DNA from: Sinotaia quadrata
Lineage: Eukaryota; Mollusca; Gastropoda; Architaenioglossa; Viviparidae
NCBI GenBank assembly: GCA_028829895.1
Contig: CM054182.1
Coordinates: forward strand, 61,473,379-61,537,378
Reading direction: 5' to 3'
Length of the DNA: 64,000 nt
Positions 49,291 through 61,559 of the stretch are shown in pieces. Within the stretch, counting starts at the first letter, position 1. Every line of letters starts with the position of its first letter. The position numbers were made by a program, and so were the translations under genes. The notes beneath the pieces were generated by a model. The model ran no database searches. It was not told where the DNA came from and saw only the letters and a list, made by a program, of their open reading frames with translations.

Positions 49291-49854
49291 ACACAAATGA
49301 AGAATTTTTATGAAATATTTCTTTTTTTCCCGGATGTAATGTCCGGATGGTAGTTATTCGTGAAGATTTCAGTAACATTCGCATTACACCTGACAATATT
49401 TTATAACTGACGATAAGCGGACGCACACCTGCGTGCTCACGTGAGTGCGTGGTTGCGATGCACTTTATTGTGAAATCCTGAAAAGTGTTATTTTTGACGG
49501 AAAGGGAAAAATTTCAAACGAAAATATTAAAGAAAAAGATTTTAACTTCCTTAAAAGTATTTATAACGACAATGCAAACGGGTGTTATTTTTATTTATCA
49601 ATTTTTAATTTACTAAAATTTAAATAGTGTGTTCAAAGGATGACTTAAAAATATGTAATTAGGTAATGACTCTTTTTTTCTGGCATTTCTCCCTAAAAAC
49701 TGCTAATTGTCGTCTGGAAACATTTTTTTATTTCTGCGCAGGAAACAATCATTGGGTGCCTGACCATAGCTATATCATCGCAACACACTCATTCAGTGTT
49801 ACATTATATTCGTCTTTTCTGGAAATCATGAATTTGGTAATGACAATTGAACTT
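49291..49854. other. Intergenic, nothing recognised
   Basis: AT-rich. The open frame starting at 49666 runs on into the 33-bp array and the hAT element and is not a gene. Confidence 0.45.
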
Positions 49855-50059
49855 TTCACTTCACCAATTAACAGTTTTGTGAAACATTTCTCTACACCAA
49901 TTAATAGTTCCGTCAAAAGTTTCACTGCACCAATTAAGAGTTCTGTTAAACATTCGACTACAACAATTAATGGCTCTGACGAACGATTCACTACAACTGA
50001 TAGCTCTGTCAAACGTTTTACTACACCAGTTAAAAGATCGGTCAAACTACACACTATAC
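49855..50059. repeat. Minisatellite, 33-bp unit, left part
   Basis: Six diverged units with ACACCAATTAATAG and TCTGTCAAACGTTTCAC at 33-bp spacing. The hAT element interrupts it after CACTATAC, and it continues at 51388. A related block lies at 52535-52850. Confidence 0.93.
50052..50059. other. 8-bp target site duplication, left copy
   Basis: CACTATAC directly precedes the CAGGGGTGC terminus. An exact copy follows the other terminus at 51388-51395. Eight bases is the hAT signature length. Confidence 0.93.
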
Positions 50060-51387
50060 CAGGGGTGCACAAACTTTTTAGGCCAGAGGGCCACATTTCC
50101 AATTGATAGTGCATGGAGGGCCGCAAGTCAGATTGCACATGGATGACAACAGAAATAATGAAATACATTCGTTTTTGCCTTATTAACCTAGATTTAGTCT
50201 TTATTAGTGAGAAGGGTGAGCCTGAATGTTGTTAACAACTTTATCAATATTTGGTTCGAGTTTTGTAGTCGCCAGCCTCAAAATCGAACAGAGATTGTTG
50301 TCGTCAAATTCGATCTCAGCTTGTTCTTATTCATGTTCATTACTGAAAACGTTTGTTCACACAAGTATGTGCTGCCGAATTCTGACAACAACTTGCAAGC
50401 CAAGTCCTTGACATTTCTGTTTGTGCTCGAGCTGAGACTTCCATAAAATGTTAAAATGTTGTTCTGCTGAAATGATGACTTCAGTTCAGGTGAACATTGA
50501 AGATCAATGACCTCAGTAAAAGGCCCTGATGATTTGGCAACAATATGTGCTACTTTGCAACTTGCAGGAGCAAAATACTTGTTTTCTTCAGACTTTTTGT
50601 GAAGAAATGTTGCTGTGCTGACAGACCTTTTAAAAGTTGCTCAATTTTGTTGTTTCTCCAGTGCCTTTTAAGTCATCAAAAGTCGCAGCTGCTTTGTTTT
50701 GTAATGCCGCTTGCAGTTGAAATCCTTCATCACAGTAACAGACTCACAACAAATTAAGCACATAGCTGCTCCATTAAAATGCCCCATAAAGTATTTAGCC
50801 TCCACTCTTCTTTAAACTGATGATTTTCGTCTTCAATTTTACACTTCTTATGCCAGGTTTCTGACATATTAACAAAGGGCAGTAGTTTAAAAACAACTTC
50901 ACTCCGAAACAGTGTAATTCATTCATTCCAACCAGACATCCACAGCCACATATTCACACACACTGACTGCACCATCCTTCCCCCCCCCCCCCCAGTGTCA
51001 CCTCACCCCATCCCCAGACTGAACTTTAGCTGGCTGCCTGCCGACTTGGGTTTAGATATAGACCTCTTTCTAATGCTATTTGATGTCGCCATACATCAAA
51101 GATGTGCAGATACTACTATTTCAACAGTACACCTTTGATCAGCTGAACTGAACAATGTGCCCAATACACAGCCTCTCACCTCAATACCGCATCCAGCGTT
51201 TGTTTTCAACACAGCACAAGATGCTTCCACGGGAAAGCAAACCACTGTTCTACTCCCTTGTTCAGATTAATGTTAAAAGCTCCTTGCTTGTTACAAATAA
51301 TGGTAACATCCTAAAGTCTTCTGGGGGCCGCACAGGACCCTGTCGGGGGCCGCATGCGGCCCGCGGGCCGCGGTTTGTGCACCCCTG
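50060..51387 (-). mobile_element. hAT DNA transposon, degenerate, ZBED/GTF2IRD2-like
   Basis: 1,328 bp bounded by perfect 15-bp inverted repeats (CAGGGGTGCACAAAC at 50060-50074, its complement at 51373-51387) and an 8-bp duplication. Both ends have GGCC-rich subterminal stretches. The inside holds a broken minus-strand transposase. The clean duplication shows one transposition event. The internal breaks mean it could only have moved with enzyme from another copy, or decayed after insertion. Confidence 0.93.
50204..50867 (-). pseudogene. Degenerate hAT transposase (BED finger and dimerisation region)
   Basis: The minus-strand reading starts at an ATG at 50867 (MSETWHKKCKIEDE). It shifts frame near 50790 into a BED-type zinc finger (CLIC at 50749-50760, then KRHYKTK, with the expected last His read as Gln). 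It then passes an AQQHFFTKS block and resumes at about 50560 for the C-terminal hAT dimerisation region, including GSTYLCEQTFSVMN and KNKLRSNLT (about 50310-50385). A further shift near 50280 leads to the family-like end LATTKLEPNIDK. The frame is broken at several points. The catalytic middle is almost entirely missing: about 220 codons remain where such transposases usually exceed 550. Not functional. Confidence 0.85.
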
Positions 51388-51395
51388 CACTATAC
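51388..51395. other. 8-bp target site duplication, right copy
   Basis: CACTATAC immediately after the GCACCCCTG terminus, continuing as CAATTAATAG of the host minisatellite. Confidence 0.93.
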
Positions 51396-51505
51396 CAATT
51401 AATAGCCCTGTCAAACGTTTCATTGCACCAATTAATAGATCCATCAAACCAATTAATAGATATATCAAAAGTTTAACTACAGTTAATGGTTTTGTTAGTT
51501 ACGTT
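51388..51505. repeat. Minisatellite, 33-bp unit, middle part
   Basis: Three to four units (CCAATTAATAG, CAAACGTTTCATTGCACC) continue the interrupted 49855-50059 array. Confidence 0.9.
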
Positions 51506-52534
51506 CCAGTTAATATTTAAAGACACTGTCTCAACATGAGGTTTTAGAGTTATTAATTTTAATATCGCACCTTTATTGACGACATACTGGATGCCTGATT
51601 TACCCTTCAGCCTCTACAATTTAATTACCCTCCAATTATGGCATTCATTGTAGTGACAGGTAAATCCACGTACAATGTACGGGTTGGACTAGTTATCTTA
51701 ATTTTGACTGATTACACATGATGAAAATAATTTATATCTACATACGGCTCTGCCCCCCCCCCCAACCCTTACGGTCTCTCTAATAATCAAGCCAAGTACA
51801 ATTATTAAGATAACGAAGATTACAATTTAATAATTTACAACAAAATAATATATCACCGAACTCTGAATCCATCGAATGTGCTGGCAAAATTAACTTTCTC
51901 GAGCTGTTATTGGCCTTGGACTGTGATGTTGATATTGGTCATTCGACCATCCAGCGTAAATGGTTTAGAGGTGAGGGATGGGAGGACTCCGCCTGCTAAA
52001 CTGGACGATTGATGACCATATATAGAGATATGTTTTCCACTGCTGATGCAGGCTAAGTACACAGTAGTTGTGGGTGTGTAAAACTCTATAAATCAGGGCC
52101 GGGTATATTAGATTGTTATTCATGAAAAGACCACACCTAAAATTCCAAGGGTCAAATCGACTCTGTTGATGAAGATTTATGCCCACTGTTACTTCAGAGA
52201 AAAGGTAAATCATATTGAGTTCTCAAACTATTATTGTATTAAGAATGCTATAGAAATAATTATGTATTTTCATTTGATTTTGTGTGAATTATTGCCATTT
52301 TCTCGTGTGAGTGTGAGTGCAGGAGAATATAAGTACGAATGAGTGTCTGATATCACTGCGTGTGCGCGTGAGTGTGAGCGCAGGAGAATATAAGTACGAA
52401 TACTGTGTGCGTAAGATTCTGAGCATGCTTGAGCGTGATTGTTTGCGTGTGTGCATGAGAGCTAGTGTGAAAGAAAAGGAATAAGAAAATCTTTAGTCGT
52501 TTAAAACAGGCATATTTTTTCAAGACTTCTTCTA
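51506..52534. other. Intergenic between two blocks of one array
   Basis: About 1 kb without a gene that separates two blocks of the 33-bp array; it may be a further insertion. A C run lies at 51751-51762. A duplicated AGGAGAATATAAGTACGAAT occurs at about 52321 and 52382. Confidence 0.45.
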
Positions 52535-52850
52535 AAAATGTCAAACGTTTCACTACATCAATTAATAATTCTGTCAAATGTTTCACTACATCAATTAATA
52601 ATTCTGTTTCAAATGTTTCGCTACATCAATTAATAACTCTGTCAAATGTTTCACCATACCAATTAACAGATCTGTCAAACAATGTCCTACACCAATTAAT
52701 AACCTTGTCAAATGTTTCACTGTACCAATTAATAGCTACACCAATTTATATCTCAGACACCAGTTAATAACTCTGTGAAATGTTTCACCACAACAATTAA
52801 TAACGCTGTGAAATGTTTCACTATATCAATTAATAGCTCTTACTATTACT
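52535..52850. repeat. Minisatellite, 33-bp unit, right part
   Basis: About nine diverged units with TCTGTCAAATGTTTCAC and ACATCAATTAATAA, clearly of the same family as 49855-50059. Confidence 0.92.
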
Positions 52851-52856
52851 CTACAT

Positions 52857-52878
52857 GAATATATATATATATATAATA

Positions 52879-52920
<42 letters not shown>

Positions 52921-52972
52921 TGTGTGTGTATGTGTGTGTGTGTGTTTGTGTGGTGTTGTGTTGTGTTGTGAC
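52857..52972. repeat. (TA)n and (TG)n simple repeat
   Basis: A TA run followed by an interrupted TG tract ending in TGTTG pentamers. Confidence 0.93.
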
Positions 52973-53640
52973 AACAATTACATCCGATTGAAAGAAACAC
53001 TGTAGTTTATCATTTTTTTCTTAAACTACCTTTGACCTATACCTCATTCTGTAGAAAGTCTAAGACAGATATTTTACTACAAAACAAATCATGGAACCCA
53101 TATAATTTGAGTCTGCTTGCCAAGAATTCTGCCAAATCTCTTATTCGACAAATACATAAAAAAGTATGTTAGAAAAAATAGCATTTAATTAAGTTATTTG
53201 TTTATTTCCGGGATGCATTGTCTTCTTTTGCAGACTGCTATAATTCGCTGTTGGGTGTGTTTTCCAACATATTGAGGCCGTCTGCCATCGATCTGTGTCC
53301 AATTTTATTTTCGTAACTAATTTCTAATGTAGGTCGAAGGCAGAAATCTACAAAGTTTTTATCGCGAGGTTAGTATAACAAATGTGTAAAATCATAGCAC
53401 TGAGGAATAAGTGAAATTATTTGTGAGATCTTTCAATTTATTAATATACTCAATCCCATCAGCCTTTGCTCTAGGCAGCAGTGATAATGACACTGAGGAC
53501 TTCATTTTATACTTTCTTATTAAAGGTTTAACATTCCTCAAAAGCAAAACATTTCCTGTTCCACTCTCTTGCGTTGCCACTGGCCGTAACATCAGTTAGA
53601 GAACACAAACAGCCCATCTTGAGCTTGTCCATGACGTCGT
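52973..53640. other. Intergenic, nothing certain
   Basis: Overlapping frames of about 65 codons on both strands at 53392-53599 look less random than most, but carry no recognisable domain and only weak splice signals. Confidence 0.4.
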
Positions 53641-53840
53641 AGTTTTGAAGGAGGTCTATGACCTATTGAATACTTAGAGTTTGATAGGAGTTTTGAAGGA
53701 GGGCTATGACCTATTGAATACTTAGAGTTTGATAGGAGCTTTGAAGGAGGTCTATGACCTATTGAATAGAGGTTGATAGGAGATTTGAAGGAGGTCTATG
53801 ACCTATTGAATACTTAGATTTTTATAGGAGTTTTGAAGGA
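53641..53840. repeat. Minisatellite, 48-bp unit, about 4 copies
   Basis: Units contain TTTTGAAGGAGGTCTATGAC and CTATTGAATACTTAGAG, spaced 48, 48, 44 and 48 bp. Confidence 0.95.
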
Positions 53841-53934
53841 TAAAAAAACAAGAACAGCCCCAAACTCTAAAAAACAAAACAGAAAAACCCGCAAGTATTT
53901 AAGCTTCGCTGTTTTGCTTAAAAAACACATACAG

Positions 53935-53988
53935 ACACACACACCCACAAACACACACACAACGCACACACACACACAGACACACACA

Positions 53989-54044
<56 letters not shown>
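53935..54044. repeat. (CA)n microsatellite
   Basis: CA tract, interrupted at its 5' end and pure for the last 55 bases or so. Confidence 0.97.
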
Positions 54045-54046
<2 letters not shown>

Positions 54047-55016
54047 ACTTCCTCTTCATTTTTCCCTAAAATTTAATTTTTTAAATCGTTCTTAAAAAAA
54101 TAAATTAAATAATGACTTCTTTGATTAAGTTGTGAGTTCATGTACTCTGAACTTTATATAAATGTTCTAAACATTAATTGCACGATTTACAACACTTTTA
54201 TTAAAATTATTCACATGAAAACAACGAATTCTAACTGCCTACCAGGAAAGAAGAAACTCCCAAGATACTTTGTATAAAAATGGCCTGCCATTGTTGTCAT
54301 GGTTTTATAGCAAAACTGCTAGCTGCTGTGTTTCATTGGCAGAGGAATGCCGACCCTTTCTCTAGTGAGAATCGCAAGCAGCATCCATCATTGTTGTTTG
54401 AAGCGCATTAGTGTTTCTCATTTGCCTTGCCACCTGGCGTTCCAAATCGCGCCGTATCCGTTGGAAATTAATCGATAAAAAAAAGACATTGTAACTAAAT
54501 ATTACAACTTACTTTATCCAGCAATCCACTGTCGCACACATGAAAGCATTTCCCTGAACGTAATATTCTACGTTTTCGATTGCTTTTTTGTCAATAAGCT
54601 CGAAATATTAGCCGCAAGATATTAAGACTGTTTTTAATGCTGAGATGACTACTATATCGATTTGCCATATTGTCGAATTAATTTTCGAGATTATTATTAT
54701 TATTATTATTATTATTATGCCTTTTACACAATGTTGAAGTTCATATTATTTCTTCAGTTTGCTGAGGAAAGCATATGAACATTAGAAAACAGATATATCT
54801 TTATCACATTGCGTGCAAGTGTGATAACGGTACACTTAATCCGTCACTTAGGTAATTCAGTTTACTCGATTTGTTTTTTACAGTATAGGAATTAATACGA
54901 TCACACGCATTTCTCCACTAGACACAGGCACGCATAATTTTAGCAAGGCTTATGCGAAGCTGTGTACAGGTAGTTAAAGTAATTTACTTTTATGTATTGC
55001 AGTGTAGAGACAGGGG
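54045..55016. other. AT-rich intergenic
   Basis: No gene. An (ATT)n run lies at about 54691-54718. Confidence 0.5.
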
Positions 55017-55585
55017 CCTGTAAGGATTATAGTGATGTTATCGCTATGCATAAACAGACACGTGCAAGCATTATAGCTATTTTATCGCTATGCATAGACA
55101 GACACGTGCAAGCATTATAACTATTTTATCGCTATGCATAGACAGACACGTGCAAGCATTATAGCTATTTTATCGCTATGCATAGACTGTCAAGTGCAAG
55201 CATTATAGCTATTTTATCGCTATGCATAGACAGACACGTGCAAGCATTATAGCTATTTTATCGCTATGCATAGACAGACACGTGCAAGCATTATAGCTAT
55301 TTTATCGCTATGCATAGACAGACACGTGCAAGCATTATAGCTATTTTATCGCTATGCATAGACAGACACGTGCAAGCATTATAGCTATTTTATCGCTATG
55401 CATAGACTGACAAGTGCAAGCATTATAGCTATTTTATCGCTATGCATAGACAGACACGTGCAAGCATTATAGCTATTTTATCGCTATGCATAGACAGACC
55501 AGTGCAAGCATTATAGCTATTTTATCGCTATGCATAGACAGACACGTGCAAGCATTATAGCTATTTTATCGCTATGCATAGACAG
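55017..55585. repeat. Minisatellite, 44-bp unit, about 13 copies
   Basis: Units contain AGACAGACACGTGCAAGCA, TTATAGCTATTTTATCG and CTATGCAT. The array is very uniform. A few copies carry CTGTCAAG, CTGACAAG or GACCAG in place of GACACG. The unit includes CACGTG and the near-palindrome ATGCAT. Confidence 0.97.
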
Positions 55586-56119
55586 AATGAGATGTAGGTA
55601 ATAGAATATTACAAGAACAAAACCTATCGCGAGTTAATATGCTTGACTTCCACACGTCTTCCATACCTTACACTTTTCACTTTTCCCCAAACGGGTTCAA
55701 GGTTACGTAAGTTTCAAACTGAAATATATGGATTAGTAGGAGGAGTTTTTGAATAAAAGGAGACTAGAACTACTCTGTTTAAAATAGCTTCAGGTGACTG
55801 AACATCAATAGCCATGTCGCCTATTGATCTCCAGTTAATGGTTCAGACAAACAAAACAATACACGCATCTTCACTTCTTAACTCGCCACTAATCCCATAA
55901 TTCTCAGCTTTCACTCACCCTTAGTTAGATAACCCATTTATCTCCATCCGTCTCTCTTTCAACACATTTACAACACAAAAATGTTGTCGTAAAATTCTGC
56001 GTTATTAAAGTTACAAATAAACATGTTATCATACAATTTTTAAACTTAAAAGTTGTAAATATAAAACAAAATGCTCTACAAAAAATGTGAGGAAAATTCT
56101 CATCATACAACAAAGGCAC
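55586..56119. other. Intergenic, nothing recognised
   Basis: AT-rich with no gene seen. Confidence 0.45.
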
Positions 56120-56575
56120 AACTAGAGATATTTCACTTTTACTCAGTACTATTTATATATACGTGAAGGTACAACTAGAGATACTTATAACTTTTAAAAT
56201 CAATACTTATATGTGAATGCACGAATCTGATACTTTCAGCTTTACTCAGTACTATTTATACGTGAAGGCACTACTAGAGATATTTCACTTTTACTCAGTA
56301 CTATTTATACGTGAAGGCACTACTAGAGATATTTCACTTTTACTCAGTACTATTTATACGTGAAGGCACTACTAGAGATATTTCACTTTTACTCAGTACT
56401 ATTTATACGTGAAGGCACTACTAGAGATATTTCACTTTTACTCAGTACTATTTATACGTGAAGGCACTACTAGAGATATTTCACTTTTACTCAGTACTAT
56501 TTATACGTGAAGGCACTACTAGAGATATTTCACTTTTACTCAGTACTATTTATACGTGAAGGCACTACTAGAGAT
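56120..56575. repeat. Minisatellite, 49-bp unit, about 9 copies
   Basis: Units contain GTGAAGGCACTACTAGAGAT and TTTCACTTTTACTCAGTAC at exact 49-bp spacing in the centre. The first copies are diverged. Confidence 0.96.
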
Positions 56576-56589
56576 AGTTATAACTTTTT

Positions 56590-56850
56590 TAAAAAGCATT
56601 ATTTATATGTGAATGCCTTAATAGAGATATGTGAATGCCCTAATGGAGATATGCGAATGCCCTAACAGAGATATGTGAATGCCCTAACATAGATATGTGA
56701 ATGCCCTAACAGAAATATGTGAATGCCCTAATAGAGATATGTGAATGTCCTAACAGAGATATGTGAATGCCCTAATAGAGATATGTGAATGCCGTAACAG
56801 AGATGTGCGAATGCCCTAATAGAGATGTGCGAATGCCCTAATAGAGATAC
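56590..56850. repeat. Minisatellite, 22-bp unit, about 11 copies
   Basis: Units read AGAGATATGTGAATGCCCTA plus two bases. The text matches the GTGAATGCACTAATAGAGAT part of the neighbouring longer repeat, so this looks like a shortened derivative that amplified separately. Confidence 0.95.
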
Positions 56851-57010
56851 TTTCAGATTTTTAAAGCATTATTTTTACGTGAAAGCACTAATAGAGATAC
56901 TTTCGGCTTTTTAAAGCATTATTTATATGTGAATGCACTAACAATCATGCTTTCAGCTTTTTAAAAAGCACAGTTTATAAGTGAATGCACTAACTGACAT
57001 ATTCTTTTAG
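56851..57010. repeat. Degenerate copies of the longer neighbouring unit
   Basis: Three diverged units with GAGATACTTTCAGCTTTTTA and AAGCATTATTTATA, related to both arrays upstream. Confidence 0.85.
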
Positions 57011-58837
57011 CTTTATCAAAGCGTAGAAATTAATAGTTATTTGCTTACCTAGTAGGCATTTTAGTGTGGTTGTTTCAATTCTGCAACTAAGGATACGAAA
57101 AAAATAATATTAAAATTATTTCACCATTGCGAACAGAAGTTTAGAAACTCTGATATAGCTATTTTATTGCTACGTTGACAGGTACTAGAATGTTTTGCAT
57201 TATCACCATGAGGTCATACACATTGATGATGATATGTTATTGCATTTGTAGGCAATCTTGAAAATTGTAGTAAATTCATCACCATGAACAGATGTATAGA
57301 TGACAACAAGCTATTGCTTTTGCAAGCAGGGATATGATCTGCATTAGCAAGTTTACTAAATCAAGCTTCCTGAAAGCAAGAAAATAAATAGCTGCGCGTA
57401 TCTTATGCGATATTTTACGGTGGCTAGTAGATTAAACAAACAAGGGTGTTTTTTTAAAATCCTATGATCCGGACCGACGGATTTTAAATGCCTCATTATC
57501 GCGTTAATAATTAATTTAAATGTCTCTGAGGTGCACTGTCTTAAAATTTACCAGTCACAGCACAACGATCTGTAAGGTTCTTAAGCAGGTGCTTTAGTTA
57601 GCCCCATGTTTTCTTCTTCAAATAGCCATGAAGAAGCTAAGTGCCCATAAGAACATTGGATACGTTTGGAAAACTTTGCAATGTAGTGTGAAACTTTTTC
57701 ATCACCCCCCAGCAGCCTCGTTATAAACTAAATAAGGGAATGCATCGGTTCAAACACATCTTCTTCAAGGATTTCAAATGGAGGCCTATATGTTTTTATA
57801 AAGTGTCGACCTAGAAATATTACGTAGGATAGTTCATAGGTTACATACTGTCCTCAGCCATACTCATGATAACCTGGAATGGCAATTAGACTGCTCACTA
57901 TATTTTATTATAGATTTGATCTATGAGGGAAATCCTTTATGAGTTGTTCAGCAAAGTGTGGGGCGGGGTTACAAAAGAACAGGGATAACTCTTTAGGTCA
58001 GATAGATGGAAGAGCGATTAAAGTTGTTTAATACCCGCTTATACTTCTTGGCGCTAAAGTGCTAAACTATTAAGAATCCGTGACAAAGAGACCACGCGTT
58101 CATCTCATCAGAAAGCCACGCGCAAATTTGCCAGGAGCTATCAGGTCTCTCTTATTCCCATCCTTTGACAGTCACACGAAAGCTTTAGCGTCGGTTATAG
58201 AGTCATTTAAGCCTCTAGGGGGGGGCTTCCAGTACTTTGGGATTTGTATTGCTTAGCAACCGGAGAGGTCAAAGATGTTAGGAGATGGTTTAATGTTAAT
58301 TCAGCAGTAAATCTTTTGCTTCGAGGGTATGCCATTCTTCCAGCATTTTATTAAAACTCGTTTCACAGTCGCTTTCAGTCACCCATAAATTAATGAATAA
58401 TTAGGACAACACAACTAATTGAGGTCGCCACATCCGGTAGCTACACGAGCCCAGAGAGAGACGGATAGCGGTACATGAATAGCACAGACTCTACAATTAT
58501 GAATTTTACACAAAGTGAAGTTTATAAGGAATGACTCAAAGATGAATAAAGAAGTAATAAAGAATTTATAAAAATAAATAATATTATAAAAATGAGCAAC
58601 AATCAAGTTACTATTTCCAACTATTTGATCAGTCTATACAGAGAGATTTAGCCCCGCCCCGCCCCACCCCGGCCCTTAAAGGTTTGTCCTTCTTTCTCCT
58701 TGTTATTCCTAAAGAAAGTTTAAAACAAGTCTATATATTCTTCTCTCTCTCAGTTCTCTTTTCTTTTCTGATTCTATCCAATGCACACTCTTCAGTGGTA
58801 TGATCCGAGAGAATTCTTATCTAGATTGCCTCCCAGT

Positions 58838-58841
<4 letters not shown>
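57011..58841. other. Intergenic, no gene supported
   Basis: About 1.8 kb. It has a G run at 58219-58226 and a CCCCG-rich patch at 58650-58672. The 63-codon minus frame at 58415-58606 is unsupported. Confidence 0.5.

Positions 58842-58930
<89 letters not shown>
58842..58930. repeat. (CT)n microsatellite
   Basis: Pure CT tract of about 88 bp. Confidence 0.98.
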
Positions 58931-58933
<3 letters not shown>

Positions 58934-59329
58934 CGCTGCTGCAAGCAAGCTAACGTCATGACGCATTGGCCACAAACCACGTAAGATTTTCTCATATAGT
59001 CCACATTCTATTCATATCTTCATTGATGTGCACTGCGGCCAAGCTATTTCCCCCTCACCACACCTTGTTCATTCACGGATAGGGCACACAACATCACCCC
59101 CTTAGGGCTTCTGATTACTACTCTTAATTCCATTTTTCATTGAGGTTGGATTAACTGAGCATAAGGTTGGATTAACAGGATAAAAAAATAGAAAATATAT
59201 TTTAGTGAGCTTCTGCTTAATATTTATAGAAATGGGACTGGGCAAAAATTGTAATGATTTTCAGGAAGTACAACAGTTTTGCCCTGGTTTTCCCACTTGT
59301 CTTTGTTTCTTCCTCTTGTCCCAGCTCGT
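58931..59329. other. Intergenic, nothing recognised
   Basis: No gene; contains a CTAACGTCATGACG word near 58950. Confidence 0.45.
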
Positions 59330-59720
59330 TTTCTTAAACGGATCTCCCTGTTGTTCCAGCTCACTCTCTTGTCTTGGATCTCTCTGTAATTCTGGCTCAC
59401 TTTCTTGTCATAGATCTCCCTATTGTTCTGGTTCACTCTCTTGTCTTGGATCTCTCTGTTATTCTGGCTCACTTTCTTGTCATAGATCTCCCTGTTGTTC
59501 TGGCTCACTCTCTTGTCATAGATTCCCTGCTGTTCTGGCTCATTCTCTTGTCTTGGATCTCCCTGTTGTTCTGGCTCACTCTTGGATCTCCCTGCTGTTT
59601 TGGTTCATTCTTTTGTTTTCAGTCTCCCTTTTGTACTGGCCCACTCACTTGCCTCAGTTCTTTTTTTGTCTTGGCTCACTCTCTTGTCTTGGTTTCTTCT
59701 TGTCCTTTTTCTCAGGTCGA
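59330..59720. repeat. Minisatellite, 36-bp unit, about 10 copies
   Basis: Units contain TTCTGGCTCACTCTCTTGTC and ATAGATCTCCCTGTTG. Because 36 is a multiple of three, open frames persist: 208 and 119 codons on the plus strand and 94 on the minus. They read as Cys/Ser/Leu-rich or Asn-rich repeats. I treat them as consequences of the repeat. Confidence 0.93.
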
Positions 59721-60974
59721 CCACTTGTTCTAGGTCAATCTCTTGTATCGGTTTTCCCTATTGACCAAATGCATTCTTTTTTCTTTGTTTGTGTATTCGA
59801 TTTGTCTCTTGTGCTGACATCAGCTTCTTAATTTCGTTCCTTTTGTTGTTTTTTCGTTTGTTGGTGAGCAATATTTATCTTATAACGGATGAAACTTGGG
59901 CTTCAAAATGCTTCAAAATGAGACTGATACTGCTATTTTAATAAAGCTAACAATTATTCTTAATTTCTAGTGCCTATTATTTATTCTCCAATCTGGACTG
60001 CTCATACTAAACCTGTACTACCTATGGAGACGATTCAAGCGGTCGAGGTCGTTAGACACAGTTCGTACTAACCGACTCATTTACGAGCGTAAAGTGTACT
60101 CTCGACGGTTTTATCTTAGCCACACTTGACAAAGAAAAAAGACCGCAATAATTTTAACAGAGGTTACTGAAGTAGCAAACGGTTTTGTTATACATACATA
60201 TAAATATACATTAATATAGTTCTCTGAAAGTGGACAGTTATAATGTATAAAACTAGCTGCAGTTTTGTTTCGTTAAATGCAAGGGGCTTAAGCGTGGTTA
60301 TGTTGACACAACTGATTATTTGTAAATTAAGCATACAATTTAAATTATAATAAATGAAACTGTTTGTAGTTAATATTTAGTTTGTTATGTAAAAGTTTGT
60401 TTATAGTATGTGTGTGTGTGTGTGTGTGTGTGTGAGTGTGTGTGTGTGTGTGTTCGCGTGTTTCTGTTTGTGTGTATAGAATTAGTGTAGGCTGAATACT
60501 AAGATTAAAGGATTGTTGTCTCTGTGTTCGGTTCTGGTGAACTACCTGGGCTTTTATACGATTCTGGCCAATGTCACTATAACGAGATTCTGTAGTCTGG
60601 CAATGCAGCTGAAAATGCCAACTATGTAGAGAGTTGGAAAACAAACCGTCCACAAGATAAGTCGATTGCCTATTGAGTGTTTTATGGGCGAACACTCGCA
60701 ATATCATATCGCTAAGATACGAAATTGCAAATTAAAACATAATGTGATAACATTATTGGCAACAGAAAAACAAGTGATGAGCAGACTAAGGAAGAGAAAA
60801 AAAAACTGGCAACAATGTGTGCCACACTTCTCAATAGACTACCAGAATATTTAGAGAGGCTGGGAAGAGTTTTGTAGTACTGTGTAATCGATTCGTTAGC
60901 TCTGTCTCCAAGGTTGTAAATTCCCTTCCCTTAAAGTTTGATTGCGTCCACTAATCAGAGCCTATTACCAAAAC
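59721..60974. other. Intergenic with a (TG)n tract
   Basis: No gene. A TG tract lies at 60407-60453. The 120-codon minus frame at 60345-60707 partly reads the TG tract as Thr-His and has no recognisable domain. Confidence 0.5.
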
Positions 60975-61278
60975 AACATGGCTATCGAGACAATGACTAT
61001 AGAAACAATGGTTATGGAAACAGTGATTATGGAGACAATGATATGGAGACAATGGTATGGAGATAATGGCTATAGAGACAATGGTATGGAGACAATGACT
61101 ATAGAGACAATGGCTATGGAGACAATAACTATGGAGACAATGACTATGGTGACAATAGTATGGAGACAATGACTATAGAGACAGTGGTTATGGAAACAAT
61201 GATTATGGAGACAATGACTATAGAGACAGTGGTTATGGAAACAATGATTATGGAGACAATGACTATGGTGACAATGGT
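60975..61278. repeat. Minisatellite, 15-bp unit, about 20 copies
   Basis: Units of the ATGGAGACAATGACT / ATAGAGACAATGGTT type. Alternating variants give a partly higher-order pattern, and a block of about 60 bp is duplicated near 61160-61270. Frames stay open because the period is three-fold. Confidence 0.94.
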
Positions 61279-61279
61279 A

Positions 61280-61516
61280 TGACGATATTCAGAACTAGCA
61301 TTACGTCTGACGATATTCAGAACTAGCATCACGTCTGACGATATTCAGAACTAGCATCACGTCTGACGATATTCAGAACTAGCATTACGTCTGACGATAT
61401 TCAGAACTAGCATCACGTCTGACGATATTCAGAACTAGCATTACGTCTGACGATGTTCAGAACTAGCATCACGTCTGACGATATTCAGAACTAGCATTAC
61501 GTCTGACGATATTCAG
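61280..61516. repeat. Minisatellite, 28-bp unit, about 8.4 copies
   Basis: Units read GATATTCAGAACTAGCAT, then TACG or CACG, then TCTGAC. The two variants alternate irregularly and one copy has GATGTTCAG. Confidence 0.96.
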
Positions 61517-61559
61517 GTCTAGAAAGCAATTGATTTTAAATGAATAACACAATTGATTT

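Noticed and set aside
49666..50106. 146-codon frame with repeated SFT-PIN-SSVK-like text
   Set aside because: It reads the 33-bp minisatellite (a multiple of three) and runs into the hAT terminus.
53392..53592. 66-codon minus-strand frame that looks somewhat protein-like
   Set aside because: Weak acceptor signals, an equally long frame on the other strand, and no recognisable domain.
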